Of a stretch of DNA of 15,598 bases, positions 6,267-13,394 are shown piece by piece (the first letter of the stretch is position 1; every line of letters starts with the position of its first letter). The stretch spans positions 1 to 15,598 of the forward strand of contig DBOE01000044.1 in assembly GCA_002299585.1 (NCBI GenBank), read 5' to 3'. The translations under genes and the position numbers were made by a program. The DNA comes from Hydrogenovibrio sp. UBA654 (GTDB lineage Bacteria; Pseudomonadota; Gammaproteobacteria; Thiomicrospirales; Thiomicrospiraceae). Below the pieces are notes generated by a model. It had not been told where the DNA came from, searched no databases, and saw only the letters and a list, made by a program, of their open reading frames with translations.

Positions 6267-7607
6267 TCATTTATCTTCTTTAGGCATAAACTTTAAGACA
6301 TTACCATTGATGCAAAAGCGTTTTCCTGATGCACTTGGACCATCGTTGAATAAATGCCCTAAATGTATCCCACTGCTAGCAGATCTTACTTCAGTTCTAG
6401 TCATGCCATGGCTAGTGTCGGTGTGTAGAGTGACCGCATCACTTTCTACTTCTGAAAAACTTGGCCAGCCAGTACCACTTTTAAATTTTGTATTGCTTTT
6501 AAACAGCACTTTGCCAGTGATTGGGTCAACAAAATCTCCATTACGGTTTTCTTTTAGATGTAGCCCAGTACCTGCCCTTTCGGTGGCTTGGTTAAAAGCT
6601 ATTTCTGCATCTTCTCCAGTTAGTAAATTTTTACCTAGCCATTGCCAAAACTCCATAGGTTTTCCGCCATATCCAGTAAACCTATCAATTTCTTTACCAT
6701 TTTTAAATAGCACAATAGTGGGGGTGGCAAAGATGATTTTTGTTAGTTTCCAGCCATTAGGGGCAAGTGTTGATTTGGTGGTTTGTATCGGGGTGCTAGA
6801 TTGCCAATTATCTAAAATATCTTTTTTAAACTCTTTACAGAAATTACATTGCTCAGCTTCATAGGCGATTAACTGTATAGTTTTATTGAGTGTTTTAGCA
6901 TCTAAAGCAGGAAAATTGTTAATTTTATCTTCACCATGACCGGGGTAGGCAACGCCTGTGCCACCTAATCCGCAGTAACCATTTGGGTTTTTTTGCAGAT
7001 AGTCTTGATGGTATTCTTCAGCGATTATGTAGTTTTTAAGTGGTGCAATTTCAGTGGTTATAGTGCCTATATTGTTTTTGCTCATAGCTGTTTGGTAAGT
7101 TTTTAGGGTTTTTTCGGCTATTTGTTGTTGTTGAGGACTATTAAAATAGATTGCACTGCGGTAGTTGGTGCCAATATCATTGCCTTGGCGATTACCTTGG
7201 GTTGGGTTGTGGTTTTCCCAAAAAGTGATTAGAACTTCTTCAAGCCCAACTACTTGTGGTTGAAAGCTTACTTTTATTACTTCGGCATGGTTTATTTGTT
7301 TGGTTTTGCCGAAAGATATTTGTTTTTCTAGCCCTAACACTTCATTGTAGCCAGCGTTTTTATCATCACCGCCTGCATAGCCACTTTCAACATTTATTAC
7401 GCCATTTAGTGCGGACATTCTTTTTTCAGCTCCCCAAAAACACCCCATTCCTAAAACGATAGACTCAGTTGCTAGACTTGTTGAATTTGGCATAGGTTTT
7501 TTCTCCACAGTAGCTCTATTAGAAGTATTTTCACTGGCACAAGATATTACGGTAATAGATAGAAAAATGACAAACAGTAATAATTTAATTTTATAGTTTT
7601 TTTTCAT
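6267..7607 (-). CDS. msrAB: Lipoprotein MsrA-thioredoxin-MsrB fusion
   Basis: This 446-residue envelope enzyme reduces methionine S- and R-sulfoxides in proteins. A lipoprotein signal ends VISC with Cys23 as lipid anchor; the +2 residue is Ala, which predicts the outer membrane by the Lol rule. MsrA spans about 47-220 with GCFWGAE (catalytic Cys56) and the resolving Cys212 in NGYCGLGG. A thioredoxin-like domain (about 232-330) has EQCNFC (Cys254, Cys257) and a Thr-Pro cis-proline-like step (295-296). MsrB (about 331-446) has GTGWPSFSE, HLGHLFNDGP and catalytic Cys432 in RFCING. Both zinc CxxC pairs of MsrB are replaced, and Cys432 is the only Cys in that domain. Neisserial PilB has the redoxin domain at the N-terminus, so the order here differs. 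No strong ribosome-binding site precedes the ATG. The gene appears monocistronic, divergent from yebC. Confidence 0.93.
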   Translation of the reverse strand: MKKNYKIKLLLFVIFLSITVISCASENTSNRATVEKKPMPNSTSLATESIVLGMGCFWGAEKRMSALNGVINVESGYAGGDDKNAGYNEVLGLEKQISFGKTKQINHAEVIKVSFQPQVVGLEEVLITFWENHNPTQGNRQGNDIGTNYRSAIYFNSPQQQQIAEKTLKTYQTAMSKNNIGTITTEIAPLKNYIIAEEYHQDYLQKNPNGYCGLGGTGVAYPGHGEDKINNFPALDAKTLNKTIQLIAYEAEQCNFCKEFKKDILDNWQSSTPIQTTKSTLAPNGWKLTKIIFATPTIVLFKNGKEIDRFTGYGGKPMEFWQWLGKNLLTGEDAEIAFNQATERAGTGLHLKENRNGDFVDPITGKVLFKSNTKFKSGTGWPSFSEVESDAVTLHTDTSHGMTRTEVRSASSGIHLGHLFNDGPSASGKRFCINGNVLKFMPKEDK

Positions 7608-7746
7608 AGTATGTTCTTTTTAAAATATATACCTTACTAAGAACGGATATATAGGTTATTTATTCCTCTTTTTTATAAAAAAAATACAAGAGAGAGAAGT
7701 TTTTTATAGAATAGCTGTATTATAAATCAATTTACTTGAGATAAAC

Positions 7747-8469
7747 ATGGGCAGAGCTTACCAAAACCGCAAAGATTCAATGGCAAAAACTTCAAATATG
7801 AAGGCGAAAATTTATTCTAAAGCCAGTAGAGAAATTTATATGGCAGCCAAAAATGGTGGTGCAGATGCAGATGCTAATTTAACTTTGGCTAGGTTAATTG
7901 AAAAGGCAAAACAAGCTCAAGTACCTGCTCATGTAATAGACAAAGCCATTGAAAAGGCAAGTGGTGCTGGTGGTGAAGATTTTCAAACGGTTCGTTTTGA
8001 AGGTTTTGGCCCTGGTGGTTGTATGGTGATTATTGATTGTTTAACCGATAATAATAATCGTACTTTTGGCGAGGTGCGAGGCATATTTACTAAAGCTAAA
8101 GCAAAATTAGGCACTGTAGGTAGCGTTGCCCATATGTTTAATCATTATGCGGCATTTGAGTTTACACATGATGATGAAGATGGGGTATTAGAAGTTTTAA
8201 TGGAAGCCGATGTTGATGTTATAGATGTAGAATCTAGCGAAAATCAGGTAAGTGTATTTACTCCGCCAAATGAATATTTTAAAGCTAAAAGTGCATTAGC
8301 AAATGGTATAGCAGAGTTGGATTTTATTACCGATGAAATTACTTTTATTCCACATGAATATATTGAATTAGCAACAGAAGATTTAGATGATTTTGATAAG
8401 TTTTTAAATGTTTTGCATGATCAAGATGATGTGCAAGAAATTTATCATAATGTTGGTGCAGAAGGCTAG
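7747..8469 (+). CDS. yeeN: YebC/TACO1-family protein, YeeN type
   Basis: This 240-residue cytosolic protein begins MGRAYQN and continues with KIYSKASREIYMAAKNGG, like E. coli YeeN. It keeps family motifs AKQAQVPAHVIDKAIEKA, RFEGFGPGG, TDNNNRTFGEVR, GSVAHMF and the end VQEIYHNV. The family was long annotated as DNA-binding regulators. More recent work on the YebC_II branch and mitochondrial TACO1 points to a ribosome-associated role at proline-rich stalls. The very acidic C-terminal half is normal for the family. A weak GAG lies 6 nt before the ATG, and a TATTAT at 7718-7723 could be its -10 box without a clear -35. The gene stops 3 nt before the end of the convergent SDR gene, with no terminator between them. 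Confidence 0.92.
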   Translation: MGRAYQNRKDSMAKTSNMKAKIYSKASREIYMAAKNGGADADANLTLARLIEKAKQAQVPAHVIDKAIEKASGAGGEDFQTVRFEGFGPGGCMVIIDCLTDNNNRTFGEVRGIFTKAKAKLGTVGSVAHMFNHYAAFEFTHDDEDGVLEVLMEADVDVIDVESSENQVSVFTPPNEYFKAKSALANGIAELDFITDEITFIPHEYIELATEDLDDFDKFLNVLHDQDDVQEIYHNVGAEG

Positions 8470-8472
8470 TTA

Positions 8473-9324
8473 TTAGCGTTTACCATCTCCACCTGCTTTA
8501 ATTAGCAAGTAGTCTAAGGCTTTTGTTGGCAAGAGCCTTTTTAGCCAGCCAAATACTTTAGTTGGGGTAGTTATTGGGTAGCGAATTTTTGGATTTTTAT
8601 GCTCAATAATATGCAATAGAGCATTGGTTATTGCTTCTGCTTTTAGTACAAAAGGGGCTTTTGATTCTGGGCTATCTAGTCTGGCTATAATCGCTTGATA
8701 GATTGTGGAGTGTACCGTTGGTTTATCTGCAATCCAGCGCTTAAATTGAATAAATGCATTTGCTCTAAAGCTAGAAATAATTGGCCCTGGTTGAATAAGG
8801 CTAATATGAATATTATCTTGTTTAACTTCTAATCTAAGCGTGTCAGCAAAACCTTCTAAGGCAAATTTACTAGCATTATAAGCACCGCGATATGGCATTG
8901 CAGCAAAGCCTAAGATAGAGCTGTTATAGACTATTTTACCCCCCCCTTTGGCTCGCATAATTGGCACTATTTGGTTAGTTAGTTCTTGAGTACCAAATAC
9001 ATTGGTTTCAAATTGAAAGCGCATTGCTTCACGGCTTAAATCTTCTACCGCACCAGGGATTCCAAAAGCACCATTATTGAATAAAACATCAATTTTATTA
9101 TTGGTTATTTTTGTGAGTTCTGTAACTGCCGTGGCAATAGAATTAGAGCTTGCAAGATCTAGTTGAATACAGTTAAAACCTTGTTGTTGTAGGTGTTCAA
9201 CATCAGTTTGTTTACGACAGCTACCTATTACACTATAGCCTAGCTTATGCAGGGTTTGTAAGGCATCTAAGCCCATGCCGGTTGAACAACCTGTTATAAA
9301 AATATTAATGTTTTTATTAGACAT
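8473..9324 (-). CDS. Short-chain dehydrogenase/reductase
   Basis: This is a 283-residue classical SDR oxidoreductase. The cofactor motif is TGCSTGMG (11-18), followed by NNGAFG (83-88, the NNAG position), the catalytic Ser at 135 or 136, and YNASK (Tyr149, Lys153). An Arg at 37 after the second strand (GSCRK) suggests NADPH over NADH. The substrate is unknown; the 30-40 extra C-terminal residues resemble the retinol-dehydrogenase-like SDR group. The ATG overlaps the trpS stop by one base (TAATG), so it is translationally coupled to trpS. The coding strand contains a run of eight Gs (8939-8946) within the codons for Gly-Gly-Gly at 127-129. Confidence 0.88.
   Translation of the reverse strand: MSNKNINIFITGCSTGMGLDALQTLHKLGYSVIGSCRKQTDVEHLQQQGFNCIQLDLASSNSIATAVTELTKITNNKIDVLFNNGAFGIPGAVEDLSREAMRFQFETNVFGTQELTNQIVPIMRAKGGGKIVYNSSILGFAAMPYRGAYNASKFALEGFADTLRLEVKQDNIHISLIQPGPIISSFRANAFIQFKRWIADKPTVHSTIYQAIIARLDSPESKAPFVLKAEAITNALLHIIEHKNPKIRYPITTPTKVFGWLKRLLPTKALDYLLIKAGGDGKR
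8939..8946 (-). repeat. Poly-G tract (G8) inside the SDR gene
   Basis: Eight consecutive Cs on the plus strand are eight Gs in the coding strand, within AAA-GGG-GGG-GGT encoding Lys-Gly-Gly-Gly. The gene is open as given. Such a run is uncommon in AT-rich coding sequence and is a site where slippage, or a sequencing error, would break the frame between the NNGAFG and YxxxK motifs. Confidence 0.9.
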
Positions 9325-10328
9325 TATGGTAATACAAACCCAATAGCTTGCTGTACTTTTTGTAGGGTTGCTTGTGCTTGGTTTTTGGCCTGTTTTGCAC
9401 CCTGAGCTAGGATAGCTTTTAACTCTGCTTCATCTTTACGAATACGGTAAAAATTATCTTGAATAGGTTTTAGATATTCGGCAACTAATTCACCTAGTTC
9501 CACTTTTAAATGACCATACATTTTACCTTCAAAATTTTTGACCACTTGCTCGATGCTCTTGCCACTAATTACCGAATAGATGGTTAGCAGGTTAGATACT
9601 CCAGCTTTGTTTACTGTATCGTAGCTAATTTCTAATCCTGAATCGGTTTGGGCTTTTTTAAACTTTTTTAAAATGGTTTTAGGGTGATCTAATAGACCAA
9701 TGAAATTGTTAGTGTTTGCGTCTGATTTAGACATTTTAGAGGTTGGGTCTTGTAGGCTCATTATTCTACTGCCAGCGGTAGTTGGGGCAATAAAAGGTTC
9801 TGGAACTTTAAAAATGGGCTGCTCAAAACGGTTGTTAAATCGAGTGGCAATATCACGAGTTAGCTCTAAATGTTGTTTCTGATCGGCTCCAACGGGTACT
9901 TTATCCGCTTGGTAAAGTAGAATATCTGCGGCCATTAAAACAGGATAACTAAATAAACCAACATTAATATTTTGTGCATGAGTGCTAGATTTATCTTTAA
10001 ATTGAGTCATACGATTTAACTCACCCATATAAGCAGTACAGTTTAAAATCCACGCTAATTCAGCATGCTCTGATACATGAGATTGAATAAAAATACTACT
10101 TTTATCTGGGTCAATGCCGCTAGCAAGATATAAGGCAGCTATGTCTAAAGTGCGTTTTTTTAAATCTTCAGGATTTTGCTCAACAGTAATCGCATGCATG
10201 TTAACTAGTGAGAAAAGGCAGTTATTAGTATCTTGCATTTTTACCCAGTTTTTAATCGAGCCGATATAATTACCAATCATCAAATCGCCAGAAGGCTGAA
10301 TGCCACTTAATAGGGTAGGTTTTGTCAT
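9324..10328 (-). CDS. trpS: Tryptophanyl-tRNA synthetase
   Basis: This cytosolic class I synthetase charges tRNA-Trp. At 334 residues it has normal length and aligns end to end with E. coli TrpS. It shows SGIQPSGDLMIGNYIG (8-23), the HIGH-equivalent region, in which the first His is replaced as also in E. coli. ELNRMTQFKDKS, PVLMAADILLYQ, VPVGADQKQHLELTRD, KMSKS (198-202) and NKAGVSNLL follow. It is in a minus-strand group, 43 nt after the ICMT-like gene and overlapping the SDR gene by one base. A possible own promoter lies at 10347-10375. A weak AGAG precedes the ATG. Confidence 0.97.
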   Translation of the reverse strand: MTKPTLLSGIQPSGDLMIGNYIGSIKNWVKMQDTNNCLFSLVNMHAITVEQNPEDLKKRTLDIAALYLASGIDPDKSSIFIQSHVSEHAELAWILNCTAYMGELNRMTQFKDKSSTHAQNINVGLFSYPVLMAADILLYQADKVPVGADQKQHLELTRDIATRFNNRFEQPIFKVPEPFIAPTTAGSRIMSLQDPTSKMSKSDANTNNFIGLLDHPKTILKKFKKAQTDSGLEISYDTVNKAGVSNLLTIYSVISGKSIEQVVKNFEGKMYGHLKVELGELVAEYLKPIQDNFYRIRKDEAELKAILAQGAKQAKNQAQATLQKVQQAIGFVLP

Positions 10329-10346
10329 GCTTTTCTCTAATTTAAA

Positions 10347-10375
10347 ATTTTAAAAATGTATTTTCTCATGTTCAA
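10347..10375 (-). promoter_or_regulatory. Possible trpS promoter (TTGAAC-N17-TAAAAT)
   Basis: On the minus strand TTGAAC (10370-10375) and TAAAAT (10347-10352) are separated by exactly 17 bp, at five and five matches to the sigma-70 consensus hexamers. The -35 overlaps the stop codon of the upstream ICMT-like gene. Start would be near 10340, leaving about 12 nt before the trpS ATG. AT-rich DNA gives such matches by chance, so confidence is limited. Confidence 0.4.
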
Positions 10376-10821
10376 AAAATGAATGGGATTAATTTCTTAC
10401 TGTTTTTCTTATAGTCGGCGTATTTAGGGAATTTTTGTTGTAATAATTTTTCTTCAAAATGGATTTTTGCTAATAGAGTAATAGTTAAAACCGCAAAAAT
10501 TAGCCAACTATAAAGATTTATAGTTAACAACATAATTGGGCTAAAAAACATAAAAATAGATAAATACATAGGATGGCGAATGAATTTATAAATGCCAGCA
10601 GTGTATAATTGGCTACTACTTTTAGGAATAGGTTCAATATTGAATTTACCAAGTTGCAAAGAAAACACCCCAAAAACACCAACAATAACAGCTAAAACTT
10701 GGGTAATTAACAATAAGCCAGAGCTGAAAAATGGTTCTATTAACAGCAATAAACCTATACTTATAAATTGTAAAAGAACCAATAAGATAGAATAGGCTTT
10801 TAATAAAGGCGATATAGTCAT
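10372..10821 (-). CDS. ICMT/PEMT-like membrane methyltransferase
   Basis: This is a 149-residue integral membrane protein with about four hydrophobic segments (roughly 8-29, 37-57, 87-104, 105-120). The C-terminal half carries the isoprenylcysteine carboxyl methyltransferase / phospholipid methyltransferase pattern: LYTAGIYKFIRHPMY (72-86, with the SAM-site RHPxY), then HFEEKLLQQKFPKYADYKK (121-139). Bacterial members have diverse or unknown substrates, so the name describes the fold only. I choose ATG 10821; an in-frame TTG at 10839 would add six residues. Neither has a clear ribosome-binding site. The gene is upstream of trpS on the same strand. Its 5' end faces the small membrane protein gene at 10843, with only about 21 bp between the starts. 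Confidence 0.8.
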   Translation of the reverse strand: MTISPLLKAYSILLVLLQFISIGLLLLIEPFFSSGLLLITQVLAVIVGVFGVFSLQLGKFNIEPIPKSSSQLYTAGIYKFIRHPMYLSIFMFFSPIMLLTINLYSWLIFAVLTITLLAKIHFEEKLLQQKFPKYADYKKNSKKLIPFIF

Positions 10822-10842
10822 AATTTTTAAGGACACCAAAAG

Positions 10843-11028
10843 ATGATTTATTTTAGATTGTTAATATTAATAACTATTCTATCCGTATTAAGCTGGTTTG
10901 TATTAAAACTATTAGGCAAACAAAAACATTTTGGCTTAGTTTTTTTAGCTTGGGTAACAATCTTGTTAATCGGTGGAGCTTTGTTTTATGGGATTTCAAT
11001 TTTAGTCGCAAATGCCAATAATAGCTAG
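10843..11028 (+). CDS. Small two-helix membrane protein
   Basis: This is a 61-residue hydrophobic protein: a first helix at about 4-24, a short basic loop (KLLGKQKH), and a second helix at about 30-55. AAGGA at 10829-10833 lies 9 nt before the ATG, the best reason to believe it is translated. I do not recognise a family. Its start is very close to the divergent ICMT-like start, so any promoter would have to lie inside that gene. A minus-strand open frame covering the same bases (10874-11059) has no hydrophobic organisation and looks like a shadow. Confidence 0.55.
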   Translation: MIYFRLLILITILSVLSWFVLKLLGKQKHFGLVFLAWVTILLIGGALFYGISILVANANNS

Positions 11029-11039
11029 CCGATAGATAA

Positions 11040-11098
11040 ATTAAGGAGGCTCTTAACAACTGATTAAGACGGCTTAAATAATTTTAGATTAAGGGGGC
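11040..11098 (+). repeat. Three direct repeats ATTAAGRNGGC before the porin-like gene
   Basis: ATTAAGGAGGC (11040-11050), ATTAAGACGGC (11063-11073) and ATTAAGGGGGC (11088-11098) are spaced 23 and 25 bp apart, just over two helical turns. The third supplies the ribosome-binding site of the gene at 11105. The first also resembles a perfect ribosome-binding site but has no start codon after it. The second lies between the -35 and -10 boxes proposed here. Confidence 0.6.
11053..11082 (+). promoter_or_regulatory. Possible promoter (TTAACA-N18-AATAAT)
   Basis: TTAACA (11053-11058) and AATAAT (11077-11082) each match five of six consensus bases and are 18 bp apart. Start would be near 11089, about 16 nt before the ATG of the beta-barrel gene, leaving its AAGGGGG ribosome-binding site in the leader. 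Confidence 0.4.
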
Positions 11099-11104
11099 AA
11101 AAAT

Positions 11105-11986
11105 ATGCAAAATAATATTTTAAAAATAATTATAGTTAGTATGTTTTCTCTGCCTGTTTATGCAGTTGGGTTTCAGCTAGGAAAGGGTGATTTTGAAATG
11201 AAAGGTGGTTTTATCGGTCTAAACAAGCCTATAAGTACCGATATAACTAGTTATTCTTTGATAGAGCAACATCAAACATTTGGTTCTGCAAGTTGCTTCT
11301 ACAAATATAATTTCACTTTATTTAACTCCGATAAACTACAGCAATCACAACAAACTATTAATAGCTATCCAAATGGTTTATTTTCTTTTCCAACAGGGTT
11401 AACCGTTCCAGACATTGACTATAAAGTGCAAGGAGTAGACTTAAACTTAGTACTAGGTAAAGATTTTCTACAGAAAGGTGAGAATGATTATTTAGGGATT
11501 GGTATTATGTTAGGTATATCTTTTCCTTTGGTTGAAAGTAAAAAAAAATCAGAAAACAATGACTCTTTAAGTAATAATGCAATGAATTTAATGCAGAAGA
11601 GCAAAACACAAATAATAACTTATAAAATAGGCCCTAGCTTAACTGCCAGAACCAGTTTAAATAAGTTTTTTTCGGTATATGGATCAGCTACTTATGCCTT
11701 TCAAACAGCCAATATTGAAAATAACTATCTAAACTCTAGCTTAACCGCAAATGGTACTTTTCAAGAATATGATATAGGAATTAAGTTCCAGCCAGTATCT
11801 TATGATTATGACCTTGGCGAGTTTACTCTTAGCCCTAGACTCTATGCAACATTAGGTTATAGATATTCCTCTTGGAACTTATATGATATTAAAGTTGATG
11901 TAACAAATACTAATACAAGATTTAAACAAGTAAATTTTAATATGAATTCTGCAATTACTTATTTAGGCATTGGCTATTCGTTTTAA
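11105..11986 (+). CDS. Outer-membrane beta-barrel protein
   Basis: This 293-residue exported protein has a 20-residue signal peptide ending SLPVYA before VGF. The mature part has no long hydrophobic helix. It shows alternating amphipathic strands with Gly and aromatic residues (for example DYLGIGIMLGISF, FFSVYGSATYAF, LYATLGYRYSSW), and it ends AITYLGIGYSF with the terminal Phe recognised by the BAM machinery. The architecture suggests a 10-14-strand barrel, but I do not recognise the family, pore or ligand. A 40-residue polar insert with Lys and Asn runs (about 145-170) would be a loop. AAGGGGG lies 7 nt before the ATG. It ends 48 bp from the end of convergent rsgA, and that gap shows no hairpin terminator. 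Confidence 0.8.
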   Translation: MQNNILKIIIVSMFSLPVYAVGFQLGKGDFEMKGGFIGLNKPISTDITSYSLIEQHQTFGSASCFYKYNFTLFNSDKLQQSQQTINSYPNGLFSFPTGLTVPDIDYKVQGVDLNLVLGKDFLQKGENDYLGIGIMLGISFPLVESKKKSENNDSLSNNAMNLMQKSKTQIITYKIGPSLTARTSLNKFFSVYGSATYAFQTANIENNYLNSSLTANGTFQEYDIGIKFQPVSYDYDLGEFTLSPRLYATLGYRYSSWNLYDIKVDVTNTNTRFKQVNFNMNSAITYLGIGYSF

Positions 11987-12034
11987 ACAAATCAGCATAA
12001 GTTAAGCATAGGCTCAAATCTAGCATTCAAAAGC

Positions 12035-13045
12035 TTAGTGATTAGTGGTTTTTTTAAATTCATCCATCAACCTTTGAAAACTATGATATCTATCATAACT
12101 TAATTTATTATCTTCAACCGCTTGCTTTATGGCACATTTTGGTTCTATAGTGTGGGTGCAATTATTGAACTTACATTTCCCTAAAAAAGGTTCAAAATCT
12201 TGATAAGCCTGTTCTAACTCTTGTAGTTCACAAGCTATAGGGCTAAACTGACGAACGCCTGGGGAATCAATAATATTACCTATGTTGCCATTAAATTCAG
12301 GCAGGTGGTAAAGAATGCTATTAGTAGTAGTGTGTTTACCTAATCTAGTTGATTTTGAAAGTTGGTTGGTTTTTATTTCAATATCGGGTGCTAGAGTTTT
12401 TATTAGTGATGATTTACCAACCCCTGATTGACCAACAAATACGCTATTATTGGTTGATAATAATCCCCTTAACTTATCCATTGACTGGTTTGTTTGCGCT
12501 GAAACAGGGTAGATATCAATATCCATTTCATCGTAGGTAACTAGTATTTCTGCAATAGCTTGCCACTGCTTATCACTAGTAATTAAATCAATTTTATTTA
12601 TTACAATAAAAACTGGTAGTTTAAGTTGGTAGGCTACAACGAGGTATCTATCTAGCATATCGGGGTGAATACCTGGCTCTATTGCACCAACTATTGCTAA
12701 TAGGTCAATATTGGCAGCTATCATTCTGGTTTGTCCTCTAAACCCAGGCCGGCTTAGTTCTTGTCTTCTTGGTTTTAAGAAGGTAACTATGCCGGCATTT
12801 TTTTCAATATCTGTTTGCCAAATAACTTCATCACCAGCCACCATCTTACCCAAATGCTGTCTTATTGAGCAATTATATAAATTGCCATTTTTATCTTCCA
12901 CCAATAGTTTTTTACCAAAGTTGGTGATAACCAAACCATCTTGTGATTCACCTAAGTGTTGATGGTTTGAAGCATAGGTTAAATTTTGAGATCTTCTTTT
13001 ATTTACTTGTGTGGTTTGCTGTTTATTTAATTTGCGTTTAGGCAT
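12035..13045 (-). CDS. rsgA: Ribosome small-subunit-dependent GTPase A
   Basis: RsgA (YjeQ) is a circularly permuted GTPase that helps 30S subunit maturation. The 336 residues show a basic N-terminal tail, an OB-fold (about 35-92), then permuted G motifs: NKID (150-153, G4), PVSA (180-183, G5), GQSGVGKSS (205-213, G1), GKHTTT (236-241, switch I) and DSPG (260-263, G3). The C-terminal zinc module has Cys291, Cys296, His298 and Cys304. All key residues are present. It lies 3 nt downstream of phhB and no ribosome-binding site is visible, which suggests coupled translation. Confidence 0.97.
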   Translation of the reverse strand: MPKRKLNKQQTTQVNKRRSQNLTYASNHQHLGESQDGLVITNFGKKLLVEDKNGNLYNCSIRQHLGKMVAGDEVIWQTDIEKNAGIVTFLKPRRQELSRPGFRGQTRMIAANIDLLAIVGAIEPGIHPDMLDRYLVVAYQLKLPVFIVINKIDLITSDKQWQAIAEILVTYDEMDIDIYPVSAQTNQSMDKLRGLLSTNNSVFVGQSGVGKSSLIKTLAPDIEIKTNQLSKSTRLGKHTTTNSILYHLPEFNGNIGNIIDSPGVRQFSPIACELQELEQAYQDFEPFLGKCKFNNCTHTIEPKCAIKQAVEDNKLSYDRYHSFQRLMDEFKKTTNH

Positions 13046-13048
13046 AAA

Positions 13049-13393
13049 TTAAGTAAGTAAATTATCAATTTTGGCAGCCATTATAATATCATTTTGGCTG
13101 ATGCCTTTTATAGAGTGAGTGGTTAGAGTTATTATGCAGTAATTATATTCAAAACAAGTTTTTGGGTGGTGGTCTTCTTTATGAGCAAGCCAAGTTACGG
13201 CATTTACAAAAGAAACAACTTGATGATAATTTTTAAATTGAAACTTTTTTTCAATATAAAAATAATTTAATGGTGCTTCCCAGCCGAGCATTTGTGACAG
13301 ATGACTTTCTATCCTAGGAATAATTAGTGCTTTACTATTTTTTGGTATATTTTGACATTTTTGGTCTAATAAAGCCAGTTCATTATTTTGCAT
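13049..13393 (-). CDS. phhB: Pterin-4a-carbinolamine dehydratase
   Basis: This 114-residue protein of the PCD/DCoH family dehydrates 4a-hydroxytetrahydropterin, the step that recycles tetrahydrobiopterin-type cofactor after aromatic amino acid hydroxylation. The signature is complete: FVNAVTWLAHKEDHHPK with the active-site His-His-Pro, then YNYCIITLTTHSIKGIS and a final AAKID helix. The N-terminal 30 residues are longer and less conserved. No phenylalanine hydroxylase gene is in the window, so the substrate source is open. AGGAAAAT, inside the end of the protease gene, precedes the ATG; the two genes are separated by one base. Confidence 0.92.
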   Translation of the reverse strand: MQNNELALLDQKCQNIPKNSKALIIPRIESHLSQMLGWEAPLNYFYIEKKFQFKNYHQVVSFVNAVTWLAHKEDHHPKTCFEYNYCIITLTTHSIKGISQNDIIMAAKIDNLLT

Positions 13394-13394
13394 A

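Noticed and set aside
6307..6864. Plus-strand open frame of 185 codons
   Set aside because: It is antisense to the clearly conserved redoxin and MsrB part of the Msr fusion and has no recognisable motif; a shadow frame.
9324..10328. Apparent loss of the first His of the HIGH motif in TrpS
   Set aside because: E. coli TrpS has the same kind of replacement at this position, and KMSKS and other motifs are intact, so it is normal.
10874..11059. Minus-strand open frame of 61 codons
   Set aside because: It overlaps the small hydrophobic plus-strand gene, has no ribosome-binding site, and has an irregular basic composition.
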